A DNA stretch of 59,258 nt. It comes from Zasmidium citrigriseum (Eukaryota > Ascomycota > Dothideomycetes > Mycosphaerellales > Mycosphaerellaceae). The position numbers and the translations under genes are program-made. The stretch is taken from positions 1-59,258 of the forward strand of contig NHNW01000104.1 in assembly GCA_002786025.1 (NCBI GenBank), in the 5' to 3' direction. The notes under the pieces were generated by a model. It was not told the DNA's origin, did not search any database, and saw only the letters and a list, made by a program, of their open reading frames with translations. This document shows, one piece after another, positions 1 to 13,400 of the stretch. Position 1 is the first letter of the stretch; each line of letters starts with the position of its first letter.

Positions 1-1262
1 ACGTAGAGCCCGTATAAGGTAACGGCGACGTTTTAGACGATAACTAGATATAGGACGATACCCTAGCGGACTTTAGAGACGATAAAATAGATCTCGACTA
101 GGGTTACTATAGTAACTAATATATTAATATACTTAAGGAGGCTTTAGGCTCTTAATATAACTCTCTTCTCTCTATCTATATCTCTATCTCCTACTCTACG
201 CTATTATGCCTCGCCTCCCTAGTACGTTACTAAATAGCTTATAGGTCCCCCCGCAATCTCTACGATTAATAATACGAGAAAGCGAACGATAAAATAGTAG
301 AGTACTTCGATCTAGGGTATTATAGTCTAATAAGCGCTTTAGGGAATATATTGCATCGCTAATTAGTCGTACCTAAGAGACGGAACTAACCTCGACATCG
401 CTAGTAACTAGTAATCCTCTCCTAAGGCGGCGACTTTTCTAAACAATAAATAGCCTAGGAGCCTCTCGTTAAACTCGTTCTTCTCCTACCTAGATATAAA
501 GCTTACCTCTATCTACTTAGAATTAGATTAATACCTTATAGTTCTATAAGATTAAGGACATATACATTTACGAGGACAAATATAAAAAAACGCTAACCGA
601 ATACTACTATTCGTAGTAGGATAAGGTATTACAATATAGCCTATATAAGAAGCTCGTTAAAAAACGAGGATAGTTACTATTCGAGTTTAGTAGTAGGAGG
701 TCGAGCTCGTACGTATAGTAATTCTACTATAAGGGCGTTTCTAAGGAGGGTAAACCCTATATTATTTATTAAATCTACGGGGTACAATTAGTATATCTAG
801 GCCTTAATATAGGGACGACGACTATAGATCGACATTTGTCTTCGAGAGGCTATCTAAGAGTAGTCGTAGTATAAGGACGTAACGATACTAAAGCTACGAA
901 GGCTAAAGAGCTTATAGTACGTCTTATACGAATACCTAGATTTACTAGCTACGTATACTAGCGACGCGTACGATACTAACGAAGAATAGACATAGAAAAA
1001 GTATTCGGGATTTAGGGGAGAATCGCTAAGTCTAAACAACTTTATAATACTATAGACTAATATAATTATTACTAATAGGTTACTATTAGATTTCTTCGAG
1101 CGAGATTCGGTATAACGAACGTACCTTTATTTTTATAAGGAACTATAGTTCCGCTCCTCGATAACTTAACGAGTACGGATTCGAGAACGCGAGAAGTAGG
1201 TAATATAGTAACTATAAGGACAAATTAATAAGTATAACGTAGTCGCTTTCGCTATTAATACG

Positions 1263-3090
1263 TAGTCTACTAGGTTAATATAGGCGTCGTTCCTTAGTAT
1301 TAAGGGCTATTAGATTAATTCTACTTAGATATACTATAAGGAGCTACTCGATTTCCCTACTATTTATAGCTAATATACTAGAGAGAATATAGCGAAACTA
1401 GTCGAGAAGGCGATAACTACCTATAGATATAATATAAAACTAACCGCCTTAACGACTAATAACGCTAGTAATAATAGGACCCTATATCGCGCTATATACG
1501 TACTATAAAGATACAAAGCGCTAAACGTTCTAACGAATTATAGTCTAAAGGTAGTTTAGAAGCTATCTCGTTCTACTAACCTTACCTAGCTTACGAGACT
1601 AGAAATATAGGTCGAGGCCGTAAGTATAGAGAACGAAATAGAGTCTAACGAGTAGGTTTATAATCTAAACGCGGATAGTCCGAAGATATATTACTTTCTA
1701 TACTTTACGTATATTATATAGTTAGCGATTTAGGCTCTATTCTCGGAGCTAAAGCTAGAGCTAGAGAATAACGACCTAGAGAAGACGATTAATAATACTA
1801 CCTCTCGTAAGGAACTTAAAAAGATTAAAGCTAGGAACAACGTAGATAACATTCCCCTAGTCCTTTTTAAAGTAAGTTTTAGACTTAGCTGTAGCTAGTA
1901 CGCGTAGCTAGTAATAGACATCTCTAATTAATAATCTATAGATTCGACAAATAGCGATCTACGTTAATTAGAACTTACCGCGGATAAAGGCTTTCGAACG
2001 TATTTAGGTTAAAGTAAATAAGAAACCTATTATAACTAAAGCCGCGATAGCCTAGAACGAAAGATAGATACGGGATATATTTCGGAAGCTTTAACTTATC
2101 TAAGATATTAAGACACGATTCGACTCGATATACTATATACTTATTCGACTATATCTTCTCTAAGACTCTATTAATAAATACTATAAGGAGTATAAGCTCG
2201 ACTAGCTAGAGCTCTCTAATACTAAGTAGAATTAAGTTAAATACCTTATTAAGTTAGCGAGGCCTTTCGCCGAAGTAATAGCGCTTATAAGTTAGTTATA
2301 TAGGCTAATACTACACCTTATCTTTAGGTTGTATAACTATATTTTTAATAGTATAGATACTACTCGATAGCGACTTAAGAAGAAATAGAAGCTATAGAAA
2401 AAGAGAATACTCGTAGCTCTAGAGGTAGCGTAGGAAAAGCTTAACAAATACTACTCGTAGACGTTTAAATTATTCGGCGATCTATATAGTATTACTATCC
2501 TACTCTATCTATCGTAGAAGCGCGAGTTATAGTAGCTACCTAAATAGGCTTTAGAACTAGAGTAGGAAGAATATTATTAGAACTATCTTAAGAAGCTCTT
2601 TCGAAAGTATTCTAAAGCTAAAAGCGGCTCGTAGTAGAACTCGTAAGGTAGATAGCGTAAGAGATAGAAGCTTACGAAGTAGTTACGACTCTTTCGAGGA
2701 AATTCGAGTTAGACGAGCTCTTCTTAATACGTAGACGACGACCCTATAGAAGAGTTCTTTCGTTATAAACGAAAAGGTACGTTAACTATAGCTAGTACCT
2801 ATCGCTAGTAGCCGCCGCTAGTTACTTATAGTAGTCTAACGTATCTAGACTTTTCGAACCTCTATAATATAGTTAGTAACGATATCCTTACTTAGTAGGT
2901 ATATATTAAGTAATAGTTCCCTACGATTACGAAGATTACTAGAGACGTACTCTATATACCTAGAGTAGGAATTAGATACGAGAGGGCCTTTAGTATTACT
3001 CGCTACTAAGCTCGTTATAATTAGTTATACTATCTAGATATCTTTCGCGCTATTATAATATATCGCTACTGTCTTCGTTAAGAGTTAAGA
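1263..3090 (+). mobile_element. hAT-family DNA transposase relic (RIP-decayed)
   Basis: A decayed transposase of the hAT superfamily. Reading TAG/TAA as lost Gln/Trp, the region around 1452-1478 gives TTNNASNNR, matching the DNAsNN block of the catalytic core. The region 2221-2280 reads like the conserved helix (K-[W]-N-V-K-Y-L-I-K-L-A-R-P-F) that precedes the insertion domain. The region 2881-3003 matches the C-terminal dimerisation domain: two adjacent TAG codons at the usual WW, then FPTITKITRDVL and YERAFSITR. The 2221 and 2881 blocks share one frame; the 1452 block is in another, so an intron or indel lies between. Terminal inverted repeats and the 8-bp target duplication were not found, so the limits are approximate. 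Non-functional. Confidence 0.75.
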
Positions 3091-4559
3091 TAGATAGAAC
3101 GGTCTAATAAGGATTCGTTCGAGTAGTAGATAGAGTACGACGTACTAGAGTATAAGATCGCTACTAAGGAGGATCTCTACTATATTAGTAACGAAGGGGA
3201 AGGCGGCGTACTAAAGAGAAGAAAAACGCGTGCCTAAAGTAGAAAGAAGCCTACTATATTAGATACTACTCTTAAGGCGTAGTCGGTAGGCGTAGCTAGC
3301 GTTTACGTGCTTCTTAGCGTCTTAGCGGTAATTTAAAAGCTTCCCTTTTCCCCGCTCTTACTATCTTCCTTTCTTTAACCTCTAAAACATACCCGCTATC
3401 TACTCTAATTAATTCCTAAGTAATTAAGCCCTTCTCGATATACCTAGTCTAATAGATAAGGATAAATATAATAACAAACTCGATAATAACGATAAGGTTA
3501 ATAACGATATACTATCCTCCCTACTACTACGAAAACGTATAGAAGTACTACTCGCTAGTTAACCCTTAGCTTCGGATATAGATAGACCTATATCGCGGAA
3601 GACTATAGTATAAAGTACCTATCGTTAGCTAAGTACCTAATCTAACGACGGTTTTAGAACCCTAAAGCTAGTCTATCTTAACTATAAACGTCCTTAAAAG
3701 CCTCTCGTAAAACGGTACTAGTAAAGGCGCTACGTAAAACTACGAAAGTACCTTAATAAAAGAAGAGAGCTAAGATAGCGATTAGAAAGGTATAAAAAAG
3801 CGTAGCCCGAACTAGGCGTAAGAAAGTTATCGTAAAGAAAACGGATTATAATATACCTCGTAAACGACGAAAATTTAATACTAGTTAAGCTACTCTACGT
3901 AAGATCCGGAAATATTAGGGCTCTACGAAATCCGGGTATTCCCTCCTTATATAAAAGGTGCCCTTCTAACGACTAGTTCGAGAGATTTCTAGCGAGTAGG
4001 CTATAGGTAGGGAGATTATAAGATAGTAGGCGTCCGTAATTAAGGTATTATAAGAAGCCGCTTAAGCGTTCCTTATCTTAGAATTCGAGTACTCTAACCT
4101 ACTAGCTATCTACGCGAAACGCGTTACCCTTATATCGAAGGATATAGCTCTATATAAAAAGCTATAGTAGCGCTAGACTAGCCGAGATTAGTAAGAATAG
4201 TACTAATAAATATCTATTCTTCCCTAAGTCTTTCCGTACATTTTCCCGCGTTTTTAAGCGGTATATAAAGGGTTTTTACCCGTAGTAAAGTATAAGGTAA
4301 AGTATAATCCCCGCGGCTTACTATACGTTTTTTCCCTAGCTTCTACTAGCTACGTAGGCTAGCTATAGCTCCTTCCCTATATTTATTAGTATACCTACCG
4401 TTATATATACCTATAACGTTATACGAAACGCTAGTATAAAATACTAGTCGTAATCTCAAACCCTCTAATACTATAATACCTACCTCTACCGCCGCTTTAG
4501 CCCGTTTCGAGCGCTCTAACCGCCTACGACGCCTAGAAAAATTTATATATACTTTACCT

Positions 4560-6668
4560 TACCTTATTATAGCGCGTATAAAGAGACCTACTACGTAAGC
4601 TAAGGCGTTAGTAGCGAAAGCGCCTCGTAGGTAGCTCTCTACTAAGGCGCTACTAGGTATTACTCGTACGCGTAATATTAAGATACTAGGCGTAAATAGT
4701 TAGGAAGGCCGTACTTTAACGCCTTAGTAGTAACTTCGTAAGCCTATAGCTAGTACTCGTAGCTAGTAGGTCGCTAACGCTTTAATAGAGAGACACTTTC
4801 GAGAGACGCGATATCTCTAGGAAATTCCGCCTAACTAGGAAATCCTCTTCGCGCTATTCTCGCGCCTTATACGGGAAATAGTATAGAAAGAGTACGTAGA
4901 CTAGGCCGAGAGAGTTAGGCGTTATATCGAAGATAAGGGTAAATATATTTATTTCGAGCTACGCTAGAAGAAAGATATAATCTAAGCCCTCTAATATACT
5001 ATAGTATACGTACTATACGATATATTTAAAGGTATATTCTACGTAGTTAGTAAGCGTAGCTAGCGTATACTAATAATTTTTAGCCGCTAACCTTATTACG
5101 CTTAACGGAAAGCGTATTACGCTTATATAGAAGGATCTTTATACTCTTAGTTAGATCCTTAAGATCTATAATAACTTCGAGCTACGCGGTATAATAGACG
5201 CTCTCTACCTAAGAGCTACTATTAGTATTAGTCTTAAGAAGCAAATTACCTACCTAAATAATAAGAGATAAGGTAAAGTTAACTCTTGTATTATTACGAA
5301 CAATAATAACGAAGCGGCGTTCTAGGCCTACTAGTAAGAGGAGTAATATAAGGGTAATAGAGGCTAGAAGCGCCTCGTCTAGGGTAGCTAGCGTACGCTA
5401 CGTAAGAGAACTCGAGTTACCTTACCTAAGCCTATTAGTAGCTAGCGTATACTACGTAAGAGAGGACCTCGAGTTGCCTTACCTAAGCCTATTAGTAGCT
5501 AGCGTAATCTACGTAAGAGAGCTCGAGTTACCTTACCTAAGCCCGTCGAAGAAGAAGAAGAAGAAGAATAAGATAGTAGCGATAAAGAGGCTCTTTAGCG
5601 TCGTATCGACAAAACGGATAGAGAGCTAAAACGATTATCGTCGCGCCTCGAGAGAATAGAGGCTAATAACGAAGAAGGCTTAAGTAATAAGAGTACTAGC
5701 TATACGGACCGTATTGTATAGTATAAGTTACGTAGCTAGTATACGTAGCTAGTATTTACTAACGATATCTAGTAAAACGTAAACGAGAGAAGAAGATAGC
5801 TAGGAAGGCTAAGGTAAAGAAGAAGCTAGCTAACTAGAAGAAAGTAGAGAAGGCTACTAAGAAGTAGACTAATAATAACCGCAAATGCTACTAAGTCCTC
5901 TAACGAGTCTAGGGCTAAGTCGATATTAAGGACTTTAAGATTACTATAGAGGAGGCTAAGTATATTAACGGCCTACTAAGGGACTTTTAGAACTACCCTA
6001 AGACGAAGGCTAGTCGTAAGCCCCTACTATCTTAGATAGGTAATATAGTTAATCCTAACGTCTATCCGACTATAAAAGCCTAGCCTAGTAAGAAGGCGAC
6101 CCCTAAGAAGGCTCTACTATAGTAAACGACTAGAGTAGTATAGGCGCCTAAGTCTAGCGTAGCTAGCGACTATAGCTAGTAGGAAGACGAAGAACGAAGG
6201 TAAGAATAGGTTATAAAGAAGGCGTAGCTAGTCGCCGAACACTTCTAGAACTAGAAGGATATCTAGGTCCTTAAGATCTGAAAGGATAAGGCGGACGCGG
6301 CTAACGCGCTACTTAAGTAGTAGTAGACGAAGTCTCGCGCCTAGCGCCCTAAACCTCCTATAGGTTATTCTCTCGAAGAGTAGGCTAAAGAGTAGCCTAC
6401 TATCGGTAAATAAGATAGTATTAATATCTATTAGCTACCTAAGGAGCCTATAGCCGGTAGTAGTAGCTAGTAGCTAACCGAGGCTATTATAACTAATACT
6501 TAGGTATTACTAACTAAGTAGCTAGTAGAGGCTAGTACGAAGGAGCCTAAGGATATACCGACCGAGTAGCTAGTAGAGGCTAGTATAAAGGAGACTTAGG
6601 ACCTACTAGCGTAGTAGTAGCCTAAGGAATAGTAGACTAAGAATAGCACTAGAGAGAATGCCTCCTAA
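4560..6668 (+). pseudogene. Decayed coding region: basic repeats, acidic run, Gln-rich tail
   Basis: Not recognised. Protein-like stretches read through TAG/TAA at ~4581-4990, 5385-5800 and 6100-6668, in frames that differ, so introns or indels separate them. The middle part encodes three copies of an 18-19 residue basic unit ending in LPKPISS or similar, then a run of seven Glu codons (5549-5569) and a heptad-like charged stretch resembling a coiled coil. The last part is rich in Gln (as TAG) and in Lys/Glu, with a repeated QLVEAS..KE motif, and ends at a TAA at 6666. A DNA- or chromatin-binding role would fit the basic repeats but is only inference. It could belong to a transposon or be a host gene. 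Confidence 0.4.
5385..5548 (+). repeat. Three tandem 54-57 bp repeats
   Basis: Units start at 5385, 5439 and 5496. Each begins TAGCTAGCGT and ends near TTACCTAAGCC. Periods of 54 and 57 bp are multiples of three, so the array would keep a reading frame, and it reads as a basic 18-19 residue repeat. The third copy runs straight into a GAA trinucleotide run. Confidence 0.8.
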
Positions 6669-9600
6669 AGTAGAGGCTTAAGAGATAATTTGTTTTTTAA
6701 GCGATATTAAGAGCGACGATACCCCTACTCCCCTCCCCCTCCTTAAAAGTTATATAGCTTACCTCTTTACTATACTACCTCCTCTACCTAATATTATATA
6801 GCTAATTAACACTTTGTCTATATAAAGATTAAATATATCTTTTCTCTATCTATAGCCTACTTTAGCCTAGTAGGCCTACTAAGGCCCGCTCGATTTTTCC
6901 TAGGCCTAGAAGCCTAACTTTAATAGGCCTAGTTCTAGGCTATTAGCCTAGCCTAACCTAACCTAGCCTACCTTAGCATCTAAATAGCGATAAAATTAGT
7001 ACTCGTATTTTAGATACTATACTTAGAGAATTAGGGGAGAGTAAACTATATATAAACGAATCCCTTCTCTCGCCTATAGTAAGACTAGAGAAGGAAGGTA
7101 AAGTCTAGCCTAGCTAGATATATTAGTTACTAGCTCGTACTCGTTACTCTTTTCTTACTTAATATTAAAGGAGAGGCGTAGGATAGATAACGAGGACTCC
7201 TACTCTCCTACTTAAAGCTATTATTAGGAAGAAGAGGGACGAGGCTTTCTATAGCTTAGAGTTAGTAGCTATACGAATATTAAGATTGTCCGTCTATTAC
7301 TTCTAAGATAATATAGAGCGTAGAAGAAATCTTCTACTAGACGCTCGAGTAGTAAGCTTTAATCCTCTAGAGGGTATAGTAAGTAAAAGAGAGGAATAGC
7401 GTAGAAATACTATAGTAAGAGTAGACGTACCTAGCCTAGTAAGCGCGACGCGCTTAGTATCTAGATAATACGTATAAGGGTAGATTTTATATAAAGCTAG
7501 CCTTCTAGGTAGTATAGAGCGTAATAACGTTAATTACGTAACTAGAAATCCCTAACTACTAGTTAGAGATCGTAAGTTACGTAATTAATTTACCTTACTT
7601 TATACGCGCGCTCCTACCTTATACCTCTTATCTTAAATATAAACGAGATTAACCTTATAATTCTCCTTAATAATACTTAAAACGAGCTTTAAAGTATTTT
7701 TCTTTTAGGTATACGTACTCTTAGGCTTCTAAAGTATATCCTACTACCTCTAAGTTTAAAATACTACTACTACGAGCTAGTACGCTTTATCTTCTTATAG
7801 CTAGTAGTATTACTATATATAAGTCGTACTCTCCTCTTATTAATATTAAAGATCTATCTCTACTATCCTCTCGTACTAGAGGTCTATACCTACTACTATT
7901 CTACTCGAGGAAATTTAGTAGGATATAGAGATCTAAAGTAGCGGCTATTAAGAGCTCTAAAGATCCCCTCGCTATTATACTTACGCTTAGAGCTATAGGG
8001 ATACTTAGTAAAGTTCTATTAGTAATATAGACTAAGCTAGATAATATCGAAAGGCCCTAAGCTATCGTTTACTATCCTAGGATCTCGTTACTTCTTAATA
8101 GTATATACTAGTATACTAAGCTTCTAATACTTAGATTAGATGGAAGTAGTTAGCTAAAGCTCGCTCTATAAAGCTTACTCGCAGACGCTTAGCTATAAGA
8201 ACTAGGGCTATATATATTAGATTCGCTATATACGTACGTAAATACCTATAATCTAGGACTATATTAGACGAATTCTACGACTTAACCTCTTATTCTCTAT
8301 AATACTCTCTCCCTAAATCGCTATATTAGTATTGCCGCTTTAGCTAGGTAGTTCTCGACTTTAATTTAGCGTTCCTTCCTTATAAATAGCGATTCGTAAT
8401 ATTTTAGTTACTTAGGGTAACCTACTTCGTATATAGCGAGCTAAAATACTACGCTACTACTACTTAAGCTATATACTACTATAAATACTCGTATATAGCG
8501 TTTCTACTCTAAATACTACCGAGAACTATACTCGTTATACTCGTAAACTCCCTACGTACTCTACTAGTACTCGTATATACTTTACCTCTACCCGCGCTAT
8601 ATACGCTTTAAATCGACTACCTCTTTATCTTCCTTATTACGTAGCTATTATAGAGGAGCCGCGTCGTAGTTAGCGTATTAAGGATATACTAGTAAGTTCT
8701 ATCTAATAAACTACTATACGTATATCTTAGACTAATTAATCGTAGGCCCTAGGTCCTTAGACTACTAAGACGCTATCGTAGTAGCTAGATACTACTACTA
8801 CTTTATTAACCTCTACTAAAAACCCGCCTATATCTACTACTACTCTTAGCGCTATCTTATCTTTAAACGGTAGAGATACGAGTAACGCAACGAGTAGCTA
8901 AGCTACGGCTACTAAATCTACTACTATTACTTCCTTAGCTCTATAGGGTAATAACTCGCTAACCTAGCTTCCTAAGAATAGCTATTAGCGCGAGAGAACC
9001 GAGGATAATCCTAGTTTTATTACGAAGACCTAGATAAAGGTTATTAGCGGCTTTACTATATTTATAGTATAGGATCCTACTCCTATTCCCGCTATCCTAT
9101 AATTATCCTAGAAGAAAGGTAAGTCTACTACTCTATCCTTAGCTACGAAGTAGTCTATAGTCGCGACTCGGCTAAATCTTATCCTCGACTCTATAGGAAA
9201 CGCCTTAAAATCTACTATATAGGAGAAGCTAGCGAGGATAGTTAAGTAGAACTAAGAGCTATTATCGTAAGGCTAGGGAGGTCTTATAGATACGACTTTA
9301 GACGGCTACGATATTACTAATCCTATAGGTATAGCGAACGTTCTAGACGCCTCCTCTAGTAATTTACCTTAAGAGGCCTTTACGAAGATTATTAACTATA
9401 TTAGTTAGTAAGTAGAGAAGAGTAGCGAATAGTAGACTAAAGTATACCTTCTACTTAGCGAGATAATCCTAGATCTACTATCTAGTAATACGGAGGATAG
9501 TAAGAAGTAGCTTTAGAACTTACTAAAGAATATTAAGTTTAGCCCTAAGTTTAAGTAACTCGTTACTAACGCTAAGCGTATAGCGAGTATTAAGGAGAGT

Positions 9601-10292
9601 ATCGACTCGCTCCTTATAACGCCTAACTTTAGAATTTTAATCGACTTAGATTATATTAGTAAGTAGATAGGAAACTATACGCTCGCGGCTCTAGAATCTA
9701 GAAAAGCTTCTACTAGGCGCGTAATATAGGAAATAGTCGTAGAAATAGGTTTAAGCTACTCTTACGAAGGCTATATTCGAGCGCTTTAAAGAGTCGTACT
9801 ATAACCTTAATAAGCTATAGAGCCTAGAGTACTTAATAGTAGATATTAAGTATATAACTAATATATAGTTAGTAAAGAAGAAGGGATCTCTAGTACTAGT
9901 AGATCTTAATATTACCTAGGCTAAGATTAATAGCTTTATTACTAAGCTCTAGAAGTATTACTAGGACCGCGAAGCTACTAAGGAGGCGAACTAGAAGCGC
10001 TATATATACTATATATAGATAGACTCGCTAGGAATCTAGTATATAGTTCGCTATAGCGAGTACGACCTTAGCTTTTACGAATCGTAGCTAGAAATAGTTA
10101 AGCTAGAGCTTACTAAGGAGAATATAGACCTTAAAGACTCTACTATCCTCGATCTTAGCGAGGAAGAGTAGGAACTTAAGGAGATCTTTAACCTAGAGAC
10201 GCCTAAGCTATCGAGTACGCTAAAGCGAAAGCGTACGAGGTCGCCCTTATCTCTAATTAACCTAGCTACCTAGTAGGCCTTAAATCGATAAG

Positions 10293-10466
10293 TGTAACGG
10301 GCCTAGCCTAGTAACTGTCTAATACGTAACGCGGGTCGGCTCGCGCGGCCCGTTCTAGGGCTTAGCACCCGATTTCCTATAACTACCTTGGCTTCCTAGC
10401 TACCTCTTAGATAGACTTGTCGAATATTTAACTATTACGCCTACACCCTATTGTCGGCCCCTTATA
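10293..10466 (+). repeat. 5' LTR of chromovirus
   Basis: Starts TGTAACGGGCC and ends CCCCTTATA (an expected CA end changed to TA). It differs from the 3' LTR at about 8 of 174 positions, all transitions, as expected from RIP acting separately on the two copies. Confidence 0.95.
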
Positions 10467-13400
10467 TTATATTCGACTATACAACCGGGCGGCCTTTCTT
10501 AAGACGCCCTCTATTACTACTCCGTAAGATCTAGCGGTAGTAATCTATCCTCGACACTATCTAGCGTATTAACTACGCGGGTGTCCTCGAAGTCGTAGAA
10601 CCGACTTCTCGAGCCGCTAGTAGGCTCTATCGCAAGACGCGACTTACTATAAGACGTAGTTAGGTTAAGAGTACTGTTCTATTATCTTATTATGTCTTTA
10701 GACGAGGCGCCCTAGGTTTAGTACCTACAACTTCCCCGTCGCGTTATACGCGACTTACTCTTCCTTAACCTCCCCTTAGTTTAAGACACCTAGGAGACTC
10801 TACGTGTAGATAACGAAGCAGATCTATTCGCCGAGTACGCCGCCGAATAATAGAACATCCTCGAGTCGATACTAGAGAATCCGATAGTATTAGAGACGCC
10901 TAGCCTACTAAACCTCCTTACTCGACTCGGACTAGACGATATCGATAAAGCTATAGACGAAGTAGCTATCGACTTCGAAGACAACAACGCGCTCGATACC
11001 CTCTGTATCCTACTCGAGATACTACGTAACCTTAGCGCTATAGAACTCCTCTAGTAGGTCTAGGCGACCCCTACTTAAATCTATTTCGTACTTCGAAAGG
11101 TTAAGCAAGCCTACTAGGATGTAGTTGTTAACTATAACGCACTTCTTAAAGCGAACGAGTTGAATAAGAAGAAGTTAGAGCGGGTACTCGAAGAAATAAA
11201 GAAGTATAAGGGACTCTACGAGCATACTAACGGAAAGAAGAAGTAGTAGTAGAAGCTCTATAGGGAAGTAGAGGCTAAGAGAGACATACTAAAGAACTAG
11301 ATAGAAGATGTCGAGGTAGAGCGTAATTCCTTAATATAGTAGCTTTTAGACGTAGCGAAGCAACTATCCGACGCTATAGGCATAGGCCGTAGCCGCCCTA
11401 CGAGCCGCTAGCTACCGCCGCCCTAGCGTTCGGCCTCTTTATTATTACTCGAGCGTCGCTAGAATAGAGCGCCGCCGCTAGACCCTCGCCGCCGCCGCTA
11501 CGCCTCGAAGGCTCGTAGCGACCTAGGTAGCGATTTATCCGACTCCTCCGATAACGACGGACGCCGTAAGGGTACTAAGAAGGCTAAGAAGGTTAAGAAG
11601 AGCAAGGGTACTAGTTTAGAGTTAGAAGACGAAGGAGACGTAGCTATGTACGACCCAACCCTACAAGAGGGTATTAAGACGAGCCGAGACGTTAAGGATC
11701 CTTAGCCTTTCTCTAGTAATAGAAAGGGCCCCTTCTTCGACGAGTAGACAGACGGCCTAGGTAATAAGCTAAACGTTACCCGTTTCCGTAATGTACCCGC
11801 CGCTCTTAGCTACATCCTCTTATATACAACTAGTACTACCTACGGTACTATTAAGGGCAAGATCCCTCTAGCGTTACGTCTTAGAAAGACCTACGAGTCC
11901 AAAGAAGAATACTTCCAATTAGCTAAGGAGTGTCTCGACTTCTTAGTAGACTACTTCGCCGCTTTCGACCCTATAGGTAATGCCTAGTATTAGATAAACT
12001 AGCTGTCTATAGGCCCGAACGAGAAGTTTTCTAAGTTCTACCCTAAGTTCTAGAAGATTAACGCCCTCCTACTAAAACTTAAGGGTAGAAACGGCGACAA
12101 GATAGAAGTTAACAAGCTCTATACTAAATTAAGCTACAAGTATAAGAATAGTATCCGCCTTTAGTAGCGCGACACCCCTAAGCAACTTATCGACCTCTAC
12201 TAGCGATACTAGTAGGAATCTACTATTCTCGAAGACCTCTACCTAAAGCTATAGAAGGAGAGTAAGAAGGAGGGTAGTAATAAGAATACCGGCTCGGGTA
12301 GTTAGAAGGGCTTATCTAATACTAACGCTAACAACGACGGCCTTAAGCCCTAGTCTAAGCGCCCTACTAAGTTCTATAACCTACTACGTATAACGCCTAA
12401 ACTTAAGGCCTAACTCGAGAAAGAAGGCCGTTGTAAGCGTTGCCGTAAGCTAGGCTATAGGCTAGATAACGCCTCGTGCCTATTAATCGGATACTAGAAG
12501 CTACCCTTCTTTAAGAAGGAGCCTGCCGCCGCCGCTACTACTATAGCTCCGTAGCTACCTACACCTACCGTCGAGGATGCGGGAAAAGCCTAGACTATTA
12601 CCTAAGCGCAATAGATAATAGTCCTTCGGGTGTGTTAACACGAGTATATACCTCTTCTCTTTTTATAGACTAAGACCGCGAAGCCCCTAACATTAACGAG
12701 CACTTTGTCGTTAATAGTCTAGCTAACGGCATTAATGTAAGCGTTTTCCTTAACGACGGCTATACTATTTCCTATGTTAACACACCCTTTACGCATACTA
12801 ATAACCTTAAACTATATCCCTTAAAGGAACCTTTATTACTTAGACTAGCTAACCTCTCTACCGCTAGTAGTACTATTACGTATACTACCGATGTTTACCT
12901 AGTACTTAACGGCTATTACGAAACGATCCGCTGTTTCGTTACTAACTTGTCGTACGACCTCGTCCTCGGCCGTAACTAGTATAGGAAGCACTAGCCTCTT
13001 AAAGATTAGGCCTAGAACCGCCTTACCTTTAACTATTAAGGTTGCTACGGGTACTCCCTCTATAAGGACGTGTTACTACCTACGATTATAGGCGTACGCC
13101 CCCTTCCTTTCGCTTAACGCTAGTAGTATGCTACCTATAGGCTACCTCTACGATTATCTCCGATAGAGGAAATAGAGATTAAGGAGGTAGGAGCCTAGGT
13201 ATTTAGCATGTATACACTTTAACCCGGCGTAGTAGTATATATATACTAAATTAGGGCACCGCCGCTACTAGTAATCCGCCTTTAAAGCGTAGACTTAGCG
13301 TACGTATACGCCCTACACCTAGACGATATAGCTAAGTTTATAAAAGGCAAAGACATTATAGAGGATATGCTACCTCGCTTGCTAAAGGAGTATCGTACGT

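Noticed and set aside
6846..6980. CCTAACCTAACC-like repeats that resemble telomeric CCCTAA
   Set aside because: The units are irregular (CCTAG, CCTAA, CCTAC) and are better explained as RIP-altered CCCAR-type sequence; there is no regular 6-bp period.
10790..10987. Minus-strand 65-codon frame in the chromovirus
   Set aside because: Antisense shadow of the decayed Gag region.
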